A stretch of 64,000 nt of DNA from Streptomyces sp. NRRL B-1347 (GTDB lineage: Bacteria > Actinomycetota > Actinomycetes > Streptomycetales > Streptomycetaceae), in contig NZ_JOJM01000012.1 of assembly GCF_000720325.1 (NCBI RefSeq), positions 62,001 through 126,000 on the forward strand, read 5' to 3'. Of this stretch, positions 56,801-64,000 are shown piece by piece. The notes beneath the pieces are model-generated. The model was given only the letters and a program-made list of their open reading frames with translations, was not told the origin of the DNA and ran no database searches. Both the position numbers and the translations under genes were made by a program. The stretch's first letter is position 1; each line of letters opens with the position of its first letter.

Positions 56801-57358
56801 CCCGGTGGGCCCGCCGGCCGGGGTCCGCGACCACAGATTGGCGTCGTACCACTGTCCGGAGCCGGAGCTGGAACTCGGCGTCGGAGCGGACTGGAAGGTC
56901 GGTGGGACTGGTGGGACCGGCGGGACCGGTGGAGCCATGGCCATGTCCAGACGCAGTGTGGTGGAGACCTCGGTCGTGGCGTGGATGGTGCCGACGGGGC
57001 GCCCCGTGACCGGGTTGAGTTCGTGGTGCGTGAAGCGGACGACCAGCGGTAGCACGGTCTGGTCGAGGCGCTCGGCCAACGCCACGGCACCGCGCGCCCG
57101 CACGGTCGTCGGCGCCCTGACCACCTGGCCCTCCACGGAGCGGAACGCGCCGTCGAGCGCGGTGCCGTCGAGCACGGGAAGGGCCGGGTCCGTGCGCAGC
57201 ACCTCGGCCTTGCTGACGATGACACCGCCGCCGGTCGGCCGCAGCTCCACGTCGGGCAGCTGGACCGCCGACAGCGGGCCGAGCAGGGTGAATCCGCCGC
57301 CGTGGGCGTCCGCCACACAGGACGGCCCCGAGGTTACGAAACGGGCGTGCAGTCCCAT
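53810..57358 (-). CDS. Large SrfB-like Hsp70/actin-fold ATPase
   Basis: A 1182-residue protein. Residues 1-150 are a separate beta-rich domain. A Pro/Ala/Ser linker (PPVPPVPPVPP) runs to about 230. The actin/Hsp70 ATPase follows: phosphate-1 AAVDFGTTNSTV (about 235), phosphate-2 VLVIDIGGGTTDLAL (about 561) and the adenosine motif TFLTGKSSRMPLV (about 789). The rest is beta-rich, without a normal DnaK substrate domain. Size and pairing with a dynamin-like GTPase resemble SrfB next to SrfC in enterobacteria. ATG 57358 starts 14 bases after the GTPase stop; the unknown gene follows by five bases. Confidence 0.88.
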   Translation of the reverse strand: MGLHARFVTSGPSCVADAHGGGFTLLGPLSAVQLPDVELRPTGGGVIVSKAEVLRTDPALPVLDGTALDGAFRSVEGQVVRAPTTVRARGAVALAERLDQTVLPLVVRFTHHELNPVTGRPVGTIHATTEVSTTLRLDMAMAPPVPPVPPVPPTFQSAPTPSSSSGSGQWYDANLWSRTPAGGPTGRAHASAPPSASRDAPRAAAAAEPTAAAPGRPGVRRVPEGAVRHFGFAAVDFGTTNSTVTVHDMRQLDVRAMSRYQEGRLRKELRQLLANPDACAGERAQWRELLTDVARQYLTDGDAPRTEAGGGQALADALESGYGGDGWVHALYTALELRIASRDEQLRRAATPLLHRCYHRAFDELPLDVLRLFSVDLDQAGGTELASRIEVVATSPELRVRMGQERIPVGGLPMGGAQSYRGVKQYLGRDHEMPGLAPFTADDLIREGLRYLLDQADEYLAANPKEFHQGRLDHVVMTYPTVAPPGVRRRLRELVGAGAGGAGDGLGVTLVDTQFDEAVAAALFFIMRDFGGDFVAGVEAFRARCRPLPGTDRAWQQNVLVIDIGGGTTDLALINLRLKDATPDPVPGQDPRFTGRLYVLTPTLLGSTGHLQLGGDLMTLRLFRWYKAAFADHLLTGQPERFEHVVGSLKDPYAVDGRYVPRTLLDRDPEIEGYPADLVDRVVPTRWSADTVVTASREDAEQTFWLLWELAEDAKFRLGAGESAYQPLPETLEVLLGRLGAAGAPAAWTPVLDAATFAELLAPDLKEIMDLVVALTKNIVTASELDRTFLTGKSSRMPLVRHTLERRLRQESEVRWNPAGVAVEEEYGKKATSIGACWGHHVRRFAHTVRNAQGVLGRGRYVLRIEVDNLSYYLPCDFGPTYQLAANDPTHALLRVGARLSPIGPGGTWAVRSKWQSLPASLRIHRNIGTGWKEWGAFDPDAWVRLEEPGFTLNMAQWTREAQFQVEVNADLDLAVHLARGAPQYEVDGPAPVQIDLGGGPGGQWVPIEIVADNRVAGDRPDTGVVVFSLPQDPRRPAAAAAEAPRFNEVFRVRGAGPNARAVRGMTSGPIGSPPHDGWSFYLRYPGEPDRKWDLLGVVSVPERSGTEPAYGTESVEAEQGVTYVATLDEQGLLRVHREPVPYWRADSLAGMWGAPGSVFRVDMSDTKASYIAERDPFNGGH

Positions 57359-57372
57359 GGCGTCTCCGTGGG

Positions 57373-60024
57373 TCAGGCCTTGCGCGGGGCGGTGGGCGGC
57401 GTGGCGAGGCTCTTGACGGTGGACGTCCGCGTACCGCGGGCCGCGCCGGGGTGCGCGGACGGCCGGGGCAGCGGCATCGCTTCCAGGCGCGCGGCCAGGT
57501 CGAGGGGTGCGGCGCCCTGGGCCGCGCCGTCGGCCCGAAGGCCGGACAGGAGCAGCTCGGGCGTGTCGGTGGCGTTCACGAACCGCTCGCCCTGTGCCAG
57601 GGCCTTGCCCGCCTGCCGCGCGAACTCCGCCTGATGGGCGGCCAGATGACCGTGCACCAGATCCACGAGGGCGGCGACCAGCTCGCGCCGCATCCGCACG
57701 ACGTGCGCGACGTGGCGCTCCAGCGGGTCACGGTCCTCGGGCTGGTCCGGATGCCAGGGGAAACAGCGGTCGAGGCGCAGCGGGAAGCTGGCGTCCACGT
57801 CCGCCGGATCCGGCTGCGGGGGCACCGTCTGCCGCAGCTCCGCGCGGTACCACTCCGGGTTGGTTGTGGCGATCAGCGCGCCGAGCCGGTCCCGGCGCGG
57901 CGGCGGCAGCGCGCCGCGCCGCAGCTCCTCCGCGGTGATCTCGATCCAGCCGCGGCGCAGGTCCTCAAGCGTGTCGGCGTGGTCGTCGAGACGCGCCTCG
58001 TACGCGGCCCGGATCCGGTCGTGGACGAGGGTGAGGAGCGCCTCGTGGGACGCCCGGAACGCCACCAGGAGCTCCTCGGGACCATCCGGAATGCCCGGCG
58101 CCGGATCGCTCTCCGCGGCGGCGGGCTCCTGTGTGAAGAGGCCGAGGAGCGCCAGCTCGTCCTGCACGTGCTGGGCGAAGTCCGCGTCGCCCTCGGTGGC
58201 GTGCGGCGCCACGACCAGGTGCCGCTCCCGGTCCACCGCCGCGAACAGCTCCTTCCACTGCGGCCACGCGGCGACCGCCGTCGCGGCCTCGTCGACCAGG
58301 TACCGGCGCAGCGCGTCGTCGCCGCGCGCCCCGTCCGTGGCCCGCTCCAGGACCAGCACCTCGCGCAGCGCGGCCAGCGCCTGCCGGGTGGCGTGCAGGG
58401 TCCGCTGGATCTCCTGGTACGCGGGCGGGTACTCCACTCCCGGGTGCGCCGAGCGCTCCGCGGTGATCAGCGCGAGCCGGGCCCGGTCCACCGCTCCGGC
58501 CCGGCGGCGCACCGCGCTGCTCTTGAGGGTGCCGCCGTGCTCCCGGGCGTGCCCGGTGAGTTCACCGCGCAGCAGCCGCAGCCCGCCGTCGTGGGCGTAC
58601 TCGCGCAGGGCCCGGATCAGCCCGCTGCCCGGGGCATCCGCTTCGAGCCGGTCGGCGACGCGCGCCCACAGGCCGGTCGGCACCGGTTGGCCGGTGCCGC
58701 TGCCCGCCTCGCGCACGTGGACGCGCGTCCCGTCCGCCCCCTCGCCGCCGAGGACGCCGGAGGCGCGCAGCGCGGCGAGACCCACCATGGGCGAAACCAG
58801 GATGAGCTGCTTGTGCTGCCCTGCGGGCAGCAGGGACTGCGAGGCCTCGACGATCGTGTCGAGTACCGCGGTGTCCGGCTGGCCCAGCAGCCGCCGCTCC
58901 GTCAGGCGCTCGTGCGCTCCCAGCAGCGCGGCCTCGAGCCCGGGCGCGTCATCGACCGGCAGCTGGTCGAAGCGGCCGCCCGCGACCAGGATGCTCTCCC
59001 GCAGCTCCTCGTCCGACCTGCGTTCCCGCCCATCCGCCGTGGGCTCGCGCAGCATGTCGAAGAAGTCCTGCTCACTGGCCACCGGCCCGCGCTGGGCGTT
59101 CATCAGGACCAGCACGGTGTGGATGTCACGCAGCTCGCGACGGCTCAGGAACCGGTCCCGCGCACCCGAGCTGGGGCTGTTCAGGCCGGGGAAGTCCATC
59201 AGCGTGAGCGCGCCCACGTCCCCCAGGTCCCACACGGCGCGCGGTATCCGCACCCGCAGCTCGATCTTCCTGATCAGCGGTACGCACGCGGTGAGCACGT
59301 CGTCCGGGATCCGGCCGCCCGGCGCCACCGTGCCGCGCCTGTCCCAGCCGCCGCCCTGCTGTTGCGGCACGTCGGGCAGGGACATGGCCTGCTTGGCCTG
59401 CGCGTCGGACAGGTCGTAGCGCCGTCCGAGCAGCGGCGCGCCCTCTTCGTAGGCGGCGTGCAGGAGCAGGGTCTCCTTGGCCACCGCGCTCATCTTGGAG
59501 CCCTGCGCGGAACGGCCGTACCGGCGGCACCAGTCGATCAGCGGCTGCCACCCCTCGGAGCCCGGCCGCGCCGTACGCAGCTCGCCGAGCTCCCGCTCGC
59601 CCAGCCCTTCCAGGCCCGCAAGCTCCTGGAGCCTGCCGTGCAGATGCGTCATGAGCTCGGCCGTCTCGGGCGCCGTGCAGTAGACGACCGCGCGCTCCTG
59701 CAGCGTCGGCCCCGGCTCGCCGTCGCCCGACTGGTCGATGCGGATGGCCGTCACGTTGCCCGTGGTCGGCACATGGCTCACCGACAGCAGGCCCGGCATC
59801 CCGAGCAGCGCCTCGATCAACAGCGACTTGCCCGCGCTGAACTCGCCGACCACACCGATCGACAGCGGATCACGCGCCTCCCCCAGGAGATGGGCGACGC
59901 CCGAACGGAACTCTCCCCGACGGGAGGCGAGTGCGGTCTCGTCCGGATCGTGCGCCGGAGCGCGCTCCAGGGCTTCGAGCATGCCGACCGCCCACTGCGC
60001 GTACAAGTCCGTGCTGGCGCCCAT
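57373..60024 (-). CDS. Dynamin-like GTPase (SrfC-like)
   Basis: An 883-residue large GTPase. The P-loop GEFSAGKS is at residues 60-67, the switch Thr is in HVPTTGNVTAI, and G3 is LMDFPGLNSPSSG near residue 275. The C-terminal 450 residues are long helices, as in bacterial dynamins and SrfC. Such proteins sense or remodel membranes and take part in phage defence and stress protection. ATG 60024 follows GGGGAGG and heads the operon GTPase, Hsp70-like, unknown, kinase-like. Confidence 0.9.
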   Translation of the reverse strand: MGASTDLYAQWAVGMLEALERAPAHDPDETALASRRGEFRSGVAHLLGEARDPLSIGVVGEFSAGKSLLIEALLGMPGLLSVSHVPTTGNVTAIRIDQSGDGEPGPTLQERAVVYCTAPETAELMTHLHGRLQELAGLEGLGERELGELRTARPGSEGWQPLIDWCRRYGRSAQGSKMSAVAKETLLLHAAYEEGAPLLGRRYDLSDAQAKQAMSLPDVPQQQGGGWDRRGTVAPGGRIPDDVLTACVPLIRKIELRVRIPRAVWDLGDVGALTLMDFPGLNSPSSGARDRFLSRRELRDIHTVLVLMNAQRGPVASEQDFFDMLREPTADGRERRSDEELRESILVAGGRFDQLPVDDAPGLEAALLGAHERLTERRLLGQPDTAVLDTIVEASQSLLPAGQHKQLILVSPMVGLAALRASGVLGGEGADGTRVHVREAGSGTGQPVPTGLWARVADRLEADAPGSGLIRALREYAHDGGLRLLRGELTGHAREHGGTLKSSAVRRRAGAVDRARLALITAERSAHPGVEYPPAYQEIQRTLHATRQALAALREVLVLERATDGARGDDALRRYLVDEAATAVAAWPQWKELFAAVDRERHLVVAPHATEGDADFAQHVQDELALLGLFTQEPAAAESDPAPGIPDGPEELLVAFRASHEALLTLVHDRIRAAYEARLDDHADTLEDLRRGWIEITAEELRRGALPPPRRDRLGALIATTNPEWYRAELRQTVPPQPDPADVDASFPLRLDRCFPWHPDQPEDRDPLERHVAHVVRMRRELVAALVDLVHGHLAAHQAEFARQAGKALAQGERFVNATDTPELLLSGLRADGAAQGAAPLDLAARLEAMPLPRPSAHPGAARGTRTSTVKSLATPPTAPRKA

Positions 60025-60214
60025 GACCGCGGACCTCCCCCCTGCGCCGCCCCGCACGCGGTGCCACCGGCCCCCGGGACCGTGACAAACCGTCGCGGTC
60101 GGCGCTCAGGGCAATGTCCCGCGAAACGCCCCGCTTGGGCAACAGGATGTGCCAATTTCCCTGAATTCGCGCGGAGTTGTACTCAGTCGGACGTCCAGCT
60201 GGCACCCTCGGGCT

Positions 60215-60838
60215 ATGGCCACGCCGCGCCAGGGACATCAGGGGGACCCCTACGCGCGGGACCCGGGGGAGTTCCAGATCCCGTACTCCTGGGTCCCCGA
60301 GCCGGACGCGCCCACCGGACGGCACGCGGACGGGCCGGGCCCCGGCCGCTCCGCCACCCCGCGCCGCCGTCGGCTACGGCGCGGAGCGCTCGTGGCCGTG
60401 CTCGCCCTGAGCACGTCCGCAGCCGCCGCGCTCAGCCAAGAGGCCCTCCCGAACGACACCCCCACCGGTACGCCGGTCAGCTGGGCCGACCTCGAAGTGG
60501 GTGACTGCGTGGCCGGACGCGCGGCCCGCGCCACAGCGCTGCGCGTCGACTGCGACGAGGCCCACCACTTCGAGCTCTTCGCCACCGCCCCGCGCTACCG
60601 AGCCACCGCCTACCCCGGGGACGCCGTCGCCCAGGCCCACGCCCGACAGCGGTGCTCGCAGCGCTTCACCGCCGCCTACCTCGGCACGGAGGACGACCTG
60701 AGCTGGACCGCGGGCATCGTCAGCCGCTCGTCCTGGAGCGTGGGCCGCCCCGTCTTCTGCTACCTCATGGACCGCTCGAAGAGCGCGCTGTACGGCTCAG
60801 CCGTGACGGACGCCCCCGGCTTCTCCGACGTCGACTGA
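60215..60838 (+). CDS. Membrane-anchored septum-formation-like protein
   Basis: A 207-residue protein. A Pro/Arg-rich cytosolic start (residues 1-60) precedes one membrane segment (LVAVLALSTSAAAAL). The outer domain reads DLEVGDCVAG, VDCDEAHHFELFA and CSQRFTAAYLG, the pattern of the actinobacterial septum-formation domain, with paired Cys. It diverges from the GTPase operon across 190 bases. Its link to that system is only positional. Confidence 0.8.
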   Translation: MATPRQGHQGDPYARDPGEFQIPYSWVPEPDAPTGRHADGPGPGRSATPRRRRLRRGALVAVLALSTSAAAALSQEALPNDTPTGTPVSWADLEVGDCVAGRAARATALRVDCDEAHHFELFATAPRYRATAYPGDAVAQAHARQRCSQRFTAAYLGTEDDLSWTAGIVSRSSWSVGRPVFCYLMDRSKSALYGSAVTDAPGFSDVD

Positions 60839-60889
60839 CCGACCCGCCTCGGGTCCGAGCCATGGGACGTCGGTCCTCCGCGGGGCCGG

Positions 60890-61534
60890 TCAGGCCCGCA
60901 GATAGCGGATCACCGCGAGCACCCGACGGTTGTGGTCGTGCGACGCGGGTAGCCCCAACTTGTCGAAGACCGCCGCCACATGCTTCTCCACCGTGCCCGC
61001 CGACACCACGAGGGCCTGCGCGATCGCCGCGTTCGAACGGCCCTCCGCCATCAGCTTCAGCACCTGCCGCTCCCGCTCGGTCAACGGTGCCAGCTCCGCC
61101 GCCCGATGGCTCGCCCCCGCGAGCTGGGTGACGACCTCCGGATCGAGCGCGGTGCCGCCCGCCGCCACGCGCTCCAGCGCGTCCGTGAACTCCGCGATGT
61201 TGGCGACCCGGTCCTTGAGCAGATAGCCGACCCCCGCCGAACCGTCCGCGAGCAGCCGCGTGGCGTACTTCGTCTCCACGTACTGGGAGAACAGCAGCAC
61301 CCCCGTGCTCGGATACGTGCGGCGGATGTCGATGGCGGCCCGCAGGCCCTCGTCCGTGTGGGACGGCGGCATCCGGATGTCGACGACGGTGACGTCCGGC
61401 CGGTGCTCGGCCACCGCCGTGCGCAACGCGTCCGCGTCACCGACGGCGGCACACACCTCATGCCCCCGCTCCACGAGCATCTGGGCCAGCAATTCCCGCA
61501 GTACAGCGGCGTCCTCGGCGATCACGACACGCAT
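60890..61534 (-). CDS. NarL/LuxR-family response regulator
   Basis: A 214-residue regulator. The receiver domain has the acidic pair (AEDAA), phospho-Asp in VVDIRMPP and Lys in LLKDRV. The LuxR-type DNA-binding domain is LTERERQVLKLMAEGRSNAAIAQALVVSAGTVEKHV. It starts 12 bases after the sensor kinase stop, with which it pairs, and probably controls the ABC-2 genes upstream. Confidence 0.95.
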   Translation of the reverse strand: MRVVIAEDAAVLRELLAQMLVERGHEVCAAVGDADALRTAVAEHRPDVTVVDIRMPPSHTDEGLRAAIDIRRTYPSTGVLLFSQYVETKYATRLLADGSAGVGYLLKDRVANIAEFTDALERVAAGGTALDPEVVTQLAGASHRAAELAPLTERERQVLKLMAEGRSNAAIAQALVVSAGTVEKHVAAVFDKLGLPASHDHNRRVLAVIRYLRA

Positions 61535-61546
61535 GGTGGAATGCTC

Positions 61547-62941
61547 TCACGCGCGCATCGGCAGCTCGACGACGGCCGTCGTCGGTCCGCCCTCGGGGCT
61601 GTGGACCATCAGTCGGCCGTCGACGGGGCGCATCCGCTGGACGAGGCCGGTGAGGCCGCTGCCCGCGCCGATCGCCGCGCCGCCCCGGCCGTCGTCCACG
61701 ACCTGGAGCCGCAGCATCCCGTCGTGGCACTCGTCCACCGTGAGGATCACCTGCGTGGCGCCGCTGTGCTTGATCACGTTGGTGAGCAGCTCGGCCGCGC
61801 AGAAGTACGCGATGGTCTCGATGGCCGGGGTGGGGCGCCGGGGCACATCGGCGGTCAGCTCGACCGGGATGCTGCTGCGGGCGGCGAGCGTGGCGAGTGC
61901 GTCCGGCAGCCCGTCGTCGAGCACCGGTGGGTGCAGGCCCCGGGCGAGGTCGCGCAGTTCGGTGAGCGCCTCGGTGGCGTTCCGATGGGCGCCGTCGACG
62001 AGCTGCCGCACGCGGGCCAGGTCGATGGGGTCGCCGGCGGGATCAGCCCTGTCGTATGTGTCCGCCGTGCCGAGCCGCTCCTTGACCATGTCCAGGCTCA
62101 TGGCGACCGCGACGAGCCGGACCTGCGCCCCGTCGTGCAGATCGCGCTCCACGCGGCGCAGCAGGGCCACCGAATCGTCGACCGCGAGGGCACGGGTTTC
62201 CTCCAGGTTGCGCACCCGGTCGGCGAGGCGGCTCGGGCCGAGCAGAGCACGCAGCAGCCAGCGGTCGGCCTCCACCACCAGCCGCGTCGGCCAGGGCGCG
62301 AGCCACAGCAGCGCCACGCCGAAGGCGAGCGCCCCGAACGTCCCGGCGAAGGTGTCCACTTCGAGGCCGCCGACGGGAACGGGTGTGAGGACGGGCATGC
62401 CGCCGGGGTCACCGGCGCTCGGCTGCTGCCCGAAGGCCGCCCACCTCAGCGGTGCCGTGACATTGACCAGACCGGTCAGCCACCACAGCACCGCGTACAT
62501 CCCGAGGGCGCTCACCGGCAGTTTCACCAGGACGTACGACACGGCCCGCCAGCCCGCGCCGTCCCGCAGGCCCGCGTCGAGCCGGCCGAAGAGCCCCGTG
62601 CCCGCGGACGGCGGCTCCAGGGCCGGCAGCCGCTCGCCGAGGAGCCCGGAGGCCATGCGCCGGTGCACCGAGGCAACAGCCCGTGCCAGCCGCACCCCCG
62701 TCACCAGGATCAGGATGCCGACGACCGCGCCGAGCAGCGACACCGTCAGGCCCGCGCCCAGGGCGAACAGCACGGCCAGGACGACACCGCCCACCAGCCC
62801 GAGCGGAAAGGCGAGCAGGCAGTACGCCGTCTCTCTCCAGGCGCGCCGGGTCAGCGGTGCCCGCAGCATCATGCGGAGGAACGAACGCCCGGGGGCGGTG
62901 GGGGAGGGCGAGCGCGGGATGGCTTCGCTGGTGTCGTGCAT
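61547..62941 (-). CDS. Membrane sensor histidine kinase (HisKA_3)
   Basis: A 464-residue kinase with four membrane helices in two pairs (residues 25-75 and 120-185). The dimerisation/phosphoacceptor motif is RRVERDLHDGAQVRLVAVAM, and the ATPase domain carries NVIKHSGATQ and DDGRGGA with GSGLTGL. It senses a signal at the membrane and phosphorylates the regulator at 60890. ATG 62941 gives better spacing from AGGA than ATG 62950. Confidence 0.93.
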   Translation of the reverse strand: MHDTSEAIPRSPSPTAPGRSFLRMMLRAPLTRRAWRETAYCLLAFPLGLVGGVVLAVLFALGAGLTVSLLGAVVGILILVTGVRLARAVASVHRRMASGLLGERLPALEPPSAGTGLFGRLDAGLRDGAGWRAVSYVLVKLPVSALGMYAVLWWLTGLVNVTAPLRWAAFGQQPSAGDPGGMPVLTPVPVGGLEVDTFAGTFGALAFGVALLWLAPWPTRLVVEADRWLLRALLGPSRLADRVRNLEETRALAVDDSVALLRRVERDLHDGAQVRLVAVAMSLDMVKERLGTADTYDRADPAGDPIDLARVRQLVDGAHRNATEALTELRDLARGLHPPVLDDGLPDALATLAARSSIPVELTADVPRRPTPAIETIAYFCAAELLTNVIKHSGATQVILTVDECHDGMLRLQVVDDGRGGAAIGAGSGLTGLVQRMRPVDGRLMVHSPEGGPTTAVVELPMRA

Positions 62942-62957
62942 GGTGATCATTTTCCTG

Positions 62958-63746
62958 TCAGGCGTCGCGTCGGGCGAGCAGCCCCGCGCCCACACCGAGG
63001 ACGGCGGTGGTGTACAGACACAGGACGGCGAACCCGGTCCATGGCGCGAGCATGTCGGAGACCGGCTTGGCGACCGCGAGGGAGTTACCGGCGATCATGG
63101 TCGGGAAGTACTTGGCCACGGTGGGTCCCGCTATGCCGCTGATGAGTGCGGGCAGGACGAAGGTGACGCCGACGAGCGAGGCGATGGCGCCGGCCGTGTG
63201 CCGGGTGATCGCGCCGATGCCCAGGCCCATCAGGCCGATCATCCCCAGATAGGCGCCGGACATCAGCACGGCCCGCAGCACACCGGCGTCCCCGAGGTCC
63301 GGCCTCGGCACTCCGTCGGCGAGCGCGGCGCGCCCCGCGAAGAACGTCAGGAAGGCAACGGTCTCACCCACGAGGAGCACCACCGCGCCGTACACGGAGG
63401 CTTTGGCGGCCAGCAGGAGGCGGCGGTCGGGTATGGCGGCGAGTGTGGAGCGTATGGACCCGGAGGAGTACTCCCCGGTGACGATGAGGACGCCGAGGAC
63501 CCCGATGAGCAGCTGGCCGAGGGCGACACCCGCGAGGACGTTGTTCGTCGGGTCGAAGGCGGCTGCCTTGTCCGGCGAGGGCGCCTTGGTGTTGGCCATG
63601 GTGACGACGCCGATCGCGACCATGCTGACCGCGGCGAGCAGTAGCGCGTAGAACGTTGAGCGGAGTGTCCGCAGCTTGACCCACTCCATGTGGACGGCCT
63701 GGCGAAAGCCGTACCTGGCGGTGGCGGTGGTGGTGAGGGTGGTCAT
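62958..63746 (-). CDS. ABC-2 type transporter permease
   Basis: A 262-residue protein with six hydrophobic segments and the typical start VHMEWVKLRTLRSTFYAL, then TGEYSSGSIRSTLAAIPDR. It works with the ATPase whose gene overlaps its start (ATGA at 63743-63746). With the two-component system this resembles drug- or peptide-sensing export modules. Confidence 0.93.
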   Translation of the reverse strand: MTTLTTTATARYGFRQAVHMEWVKLRTLRSTFYALLLAAVSMVAIGVVTMANTKAPSPDKAAAFDPTNNVLAGVALGQLLIGVLGVLIVTGEYSSGSIRSTLAAIPDRRLLLAAKASVYGAVVLLVGETVAFLTFFAGRAALADGVPRPDLGDAGVLRAVLMSGAYLGMIGLMGLGIGAITRHTAGAIASLVGVTFVLPALISGIAGPTVAKYFPTMIAGNSLAVAKPVSDMLAPWTGFAVLCLYTTAVLGVGAGLLARRDA

Positions 63747-64000
63747 CGCGGATTCCTTTCGGTGTCGGCGGGCTTGGTGACACCGCGGGACCGCTCGTGA
63801 GCATCGGGGACGGGCTGGGTGGTGACACCGCGGTACTCGGCGGAGCCGCTGGTCAGCGCGAAGAAGGCCTCTTCGAGCGAGCGGCCGTCCGCGGTGAGCT
63901 CCCGCACCGAGGTGTCGGCGAGCAACCGCCCCTGTCCGATCACGACCAAGTGGTCGGCGGTGAGCGCCATCTCGCCGATGAGATGGCTCGACAGCAGGAC
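63743..64000 (-). CDS. ABC transporter ATPase, C-terminal part (cut by window end)
   Basis: The last 85 residues of an ABC-2-type ATPase. The H-loop VLLSSHLIGEMALTADHLVVIGQG opens the fragment, followed by RSLEEAFFALT, the usual end of the domain, and a 30-residue polar tail. The Walker motifs lie beyond the window. Confidence 0.92.
   Translation of the reverse strand, partial: VLLSSHLIGEMALTADHLVVIGQGRLLADTSVRELTADGRSLEEAFFALTSGSAEYRGVTTQPVPDAHERSRGVTKPADTERNPR

Noticed and set aside
53813..57052. Long plus-strand frame opposite the Hsp70-like gene (and a similar one at 57451-60504 opposite the GTPase)
   Set aside because: Both are antisense artefacts of codon bias. The minus strand carries all ATPase and GTPase motifs.

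Overview
The window is very GC-rich, with strong GC bias at third codon positions, GTG/TTG starts, DmdR/IdeR-type iron boxes, an NsdA-like regulator and SpoIIE-type phosphatases. It looks like part of a Streptomyces (or close relative) chromosome, probably an accessory or arm region. No rRNA, tRNA, CRISPR array, transposase or replication origin was seen.

1-23113: a hydroxamate siderophore cluster of the coelichelin type. It runs: end of a FecCD permease, second permease, ATPase, lipoprotein receptor, ABC exporter half 1, a trimodular NRPS, ABC exporter half 2, a Fes-like esterase (opposite strand), an MbtH protein, a short N-acetylglutamate-synthase-like GNAT, an acetylglutamate kinase, and ornithine N5-monooxygenase. 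The three adenylation domains read DINYWGGIGK, DFWNVGMVHK (Thr) and DMENLGLINK (Orn/hydroxyOrn) in an A-T-E-C-A-T-E-C-A-T layout, as I remember it for CchH. Five convincing iron boxes control the units. The GNAT/kinase pair catalyses the first two steps towards ornithine, so the cluster seems to carry its own iron-controlled precursor supply. The formyltransferase expected for coelichelin is not in the window.

23078-27480: a tightly overlapping minus-strand operon of two 25-residue peptides, a PqqD-like/M50 metalloprotease membrane protein, a TPR protein and a flavin reductase-like protein. This is a candidate RiPP-type system of no class I can name.

27897-45101: ordinary accessory genes. 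They comprise a leucine-rich repeat protein, CGNR zinc-finger protein, mannose-lectin-like protein, secreted amidase, two class-C beta-lactamase-like hydrolases, STAND-type ATPase, two SpoIIE phosphatases, SlpD-type peptidase, APH-like kinase and NsdA-like regulator.

45481-60024: the most striking locus. Two different clan CD proteases (a 1167-residue CHAT protein and a caspase) and a shortened PP2C-like protein face a convergent operon. That operon holds a dynamin-like GTPase, a SrfB-like Hsp70/actin-fold ATPase, an unknown protein with a proline-rich linker, and a kinase-like gene broken by a one-base frameshift. It looks like a multi-component conflict or regulated-proteolysis system.

60215-64000: a secreted or membrane-anchored septum-formation-like protein, then an ABC-2 transporter with a two-component system, cut by the window end.
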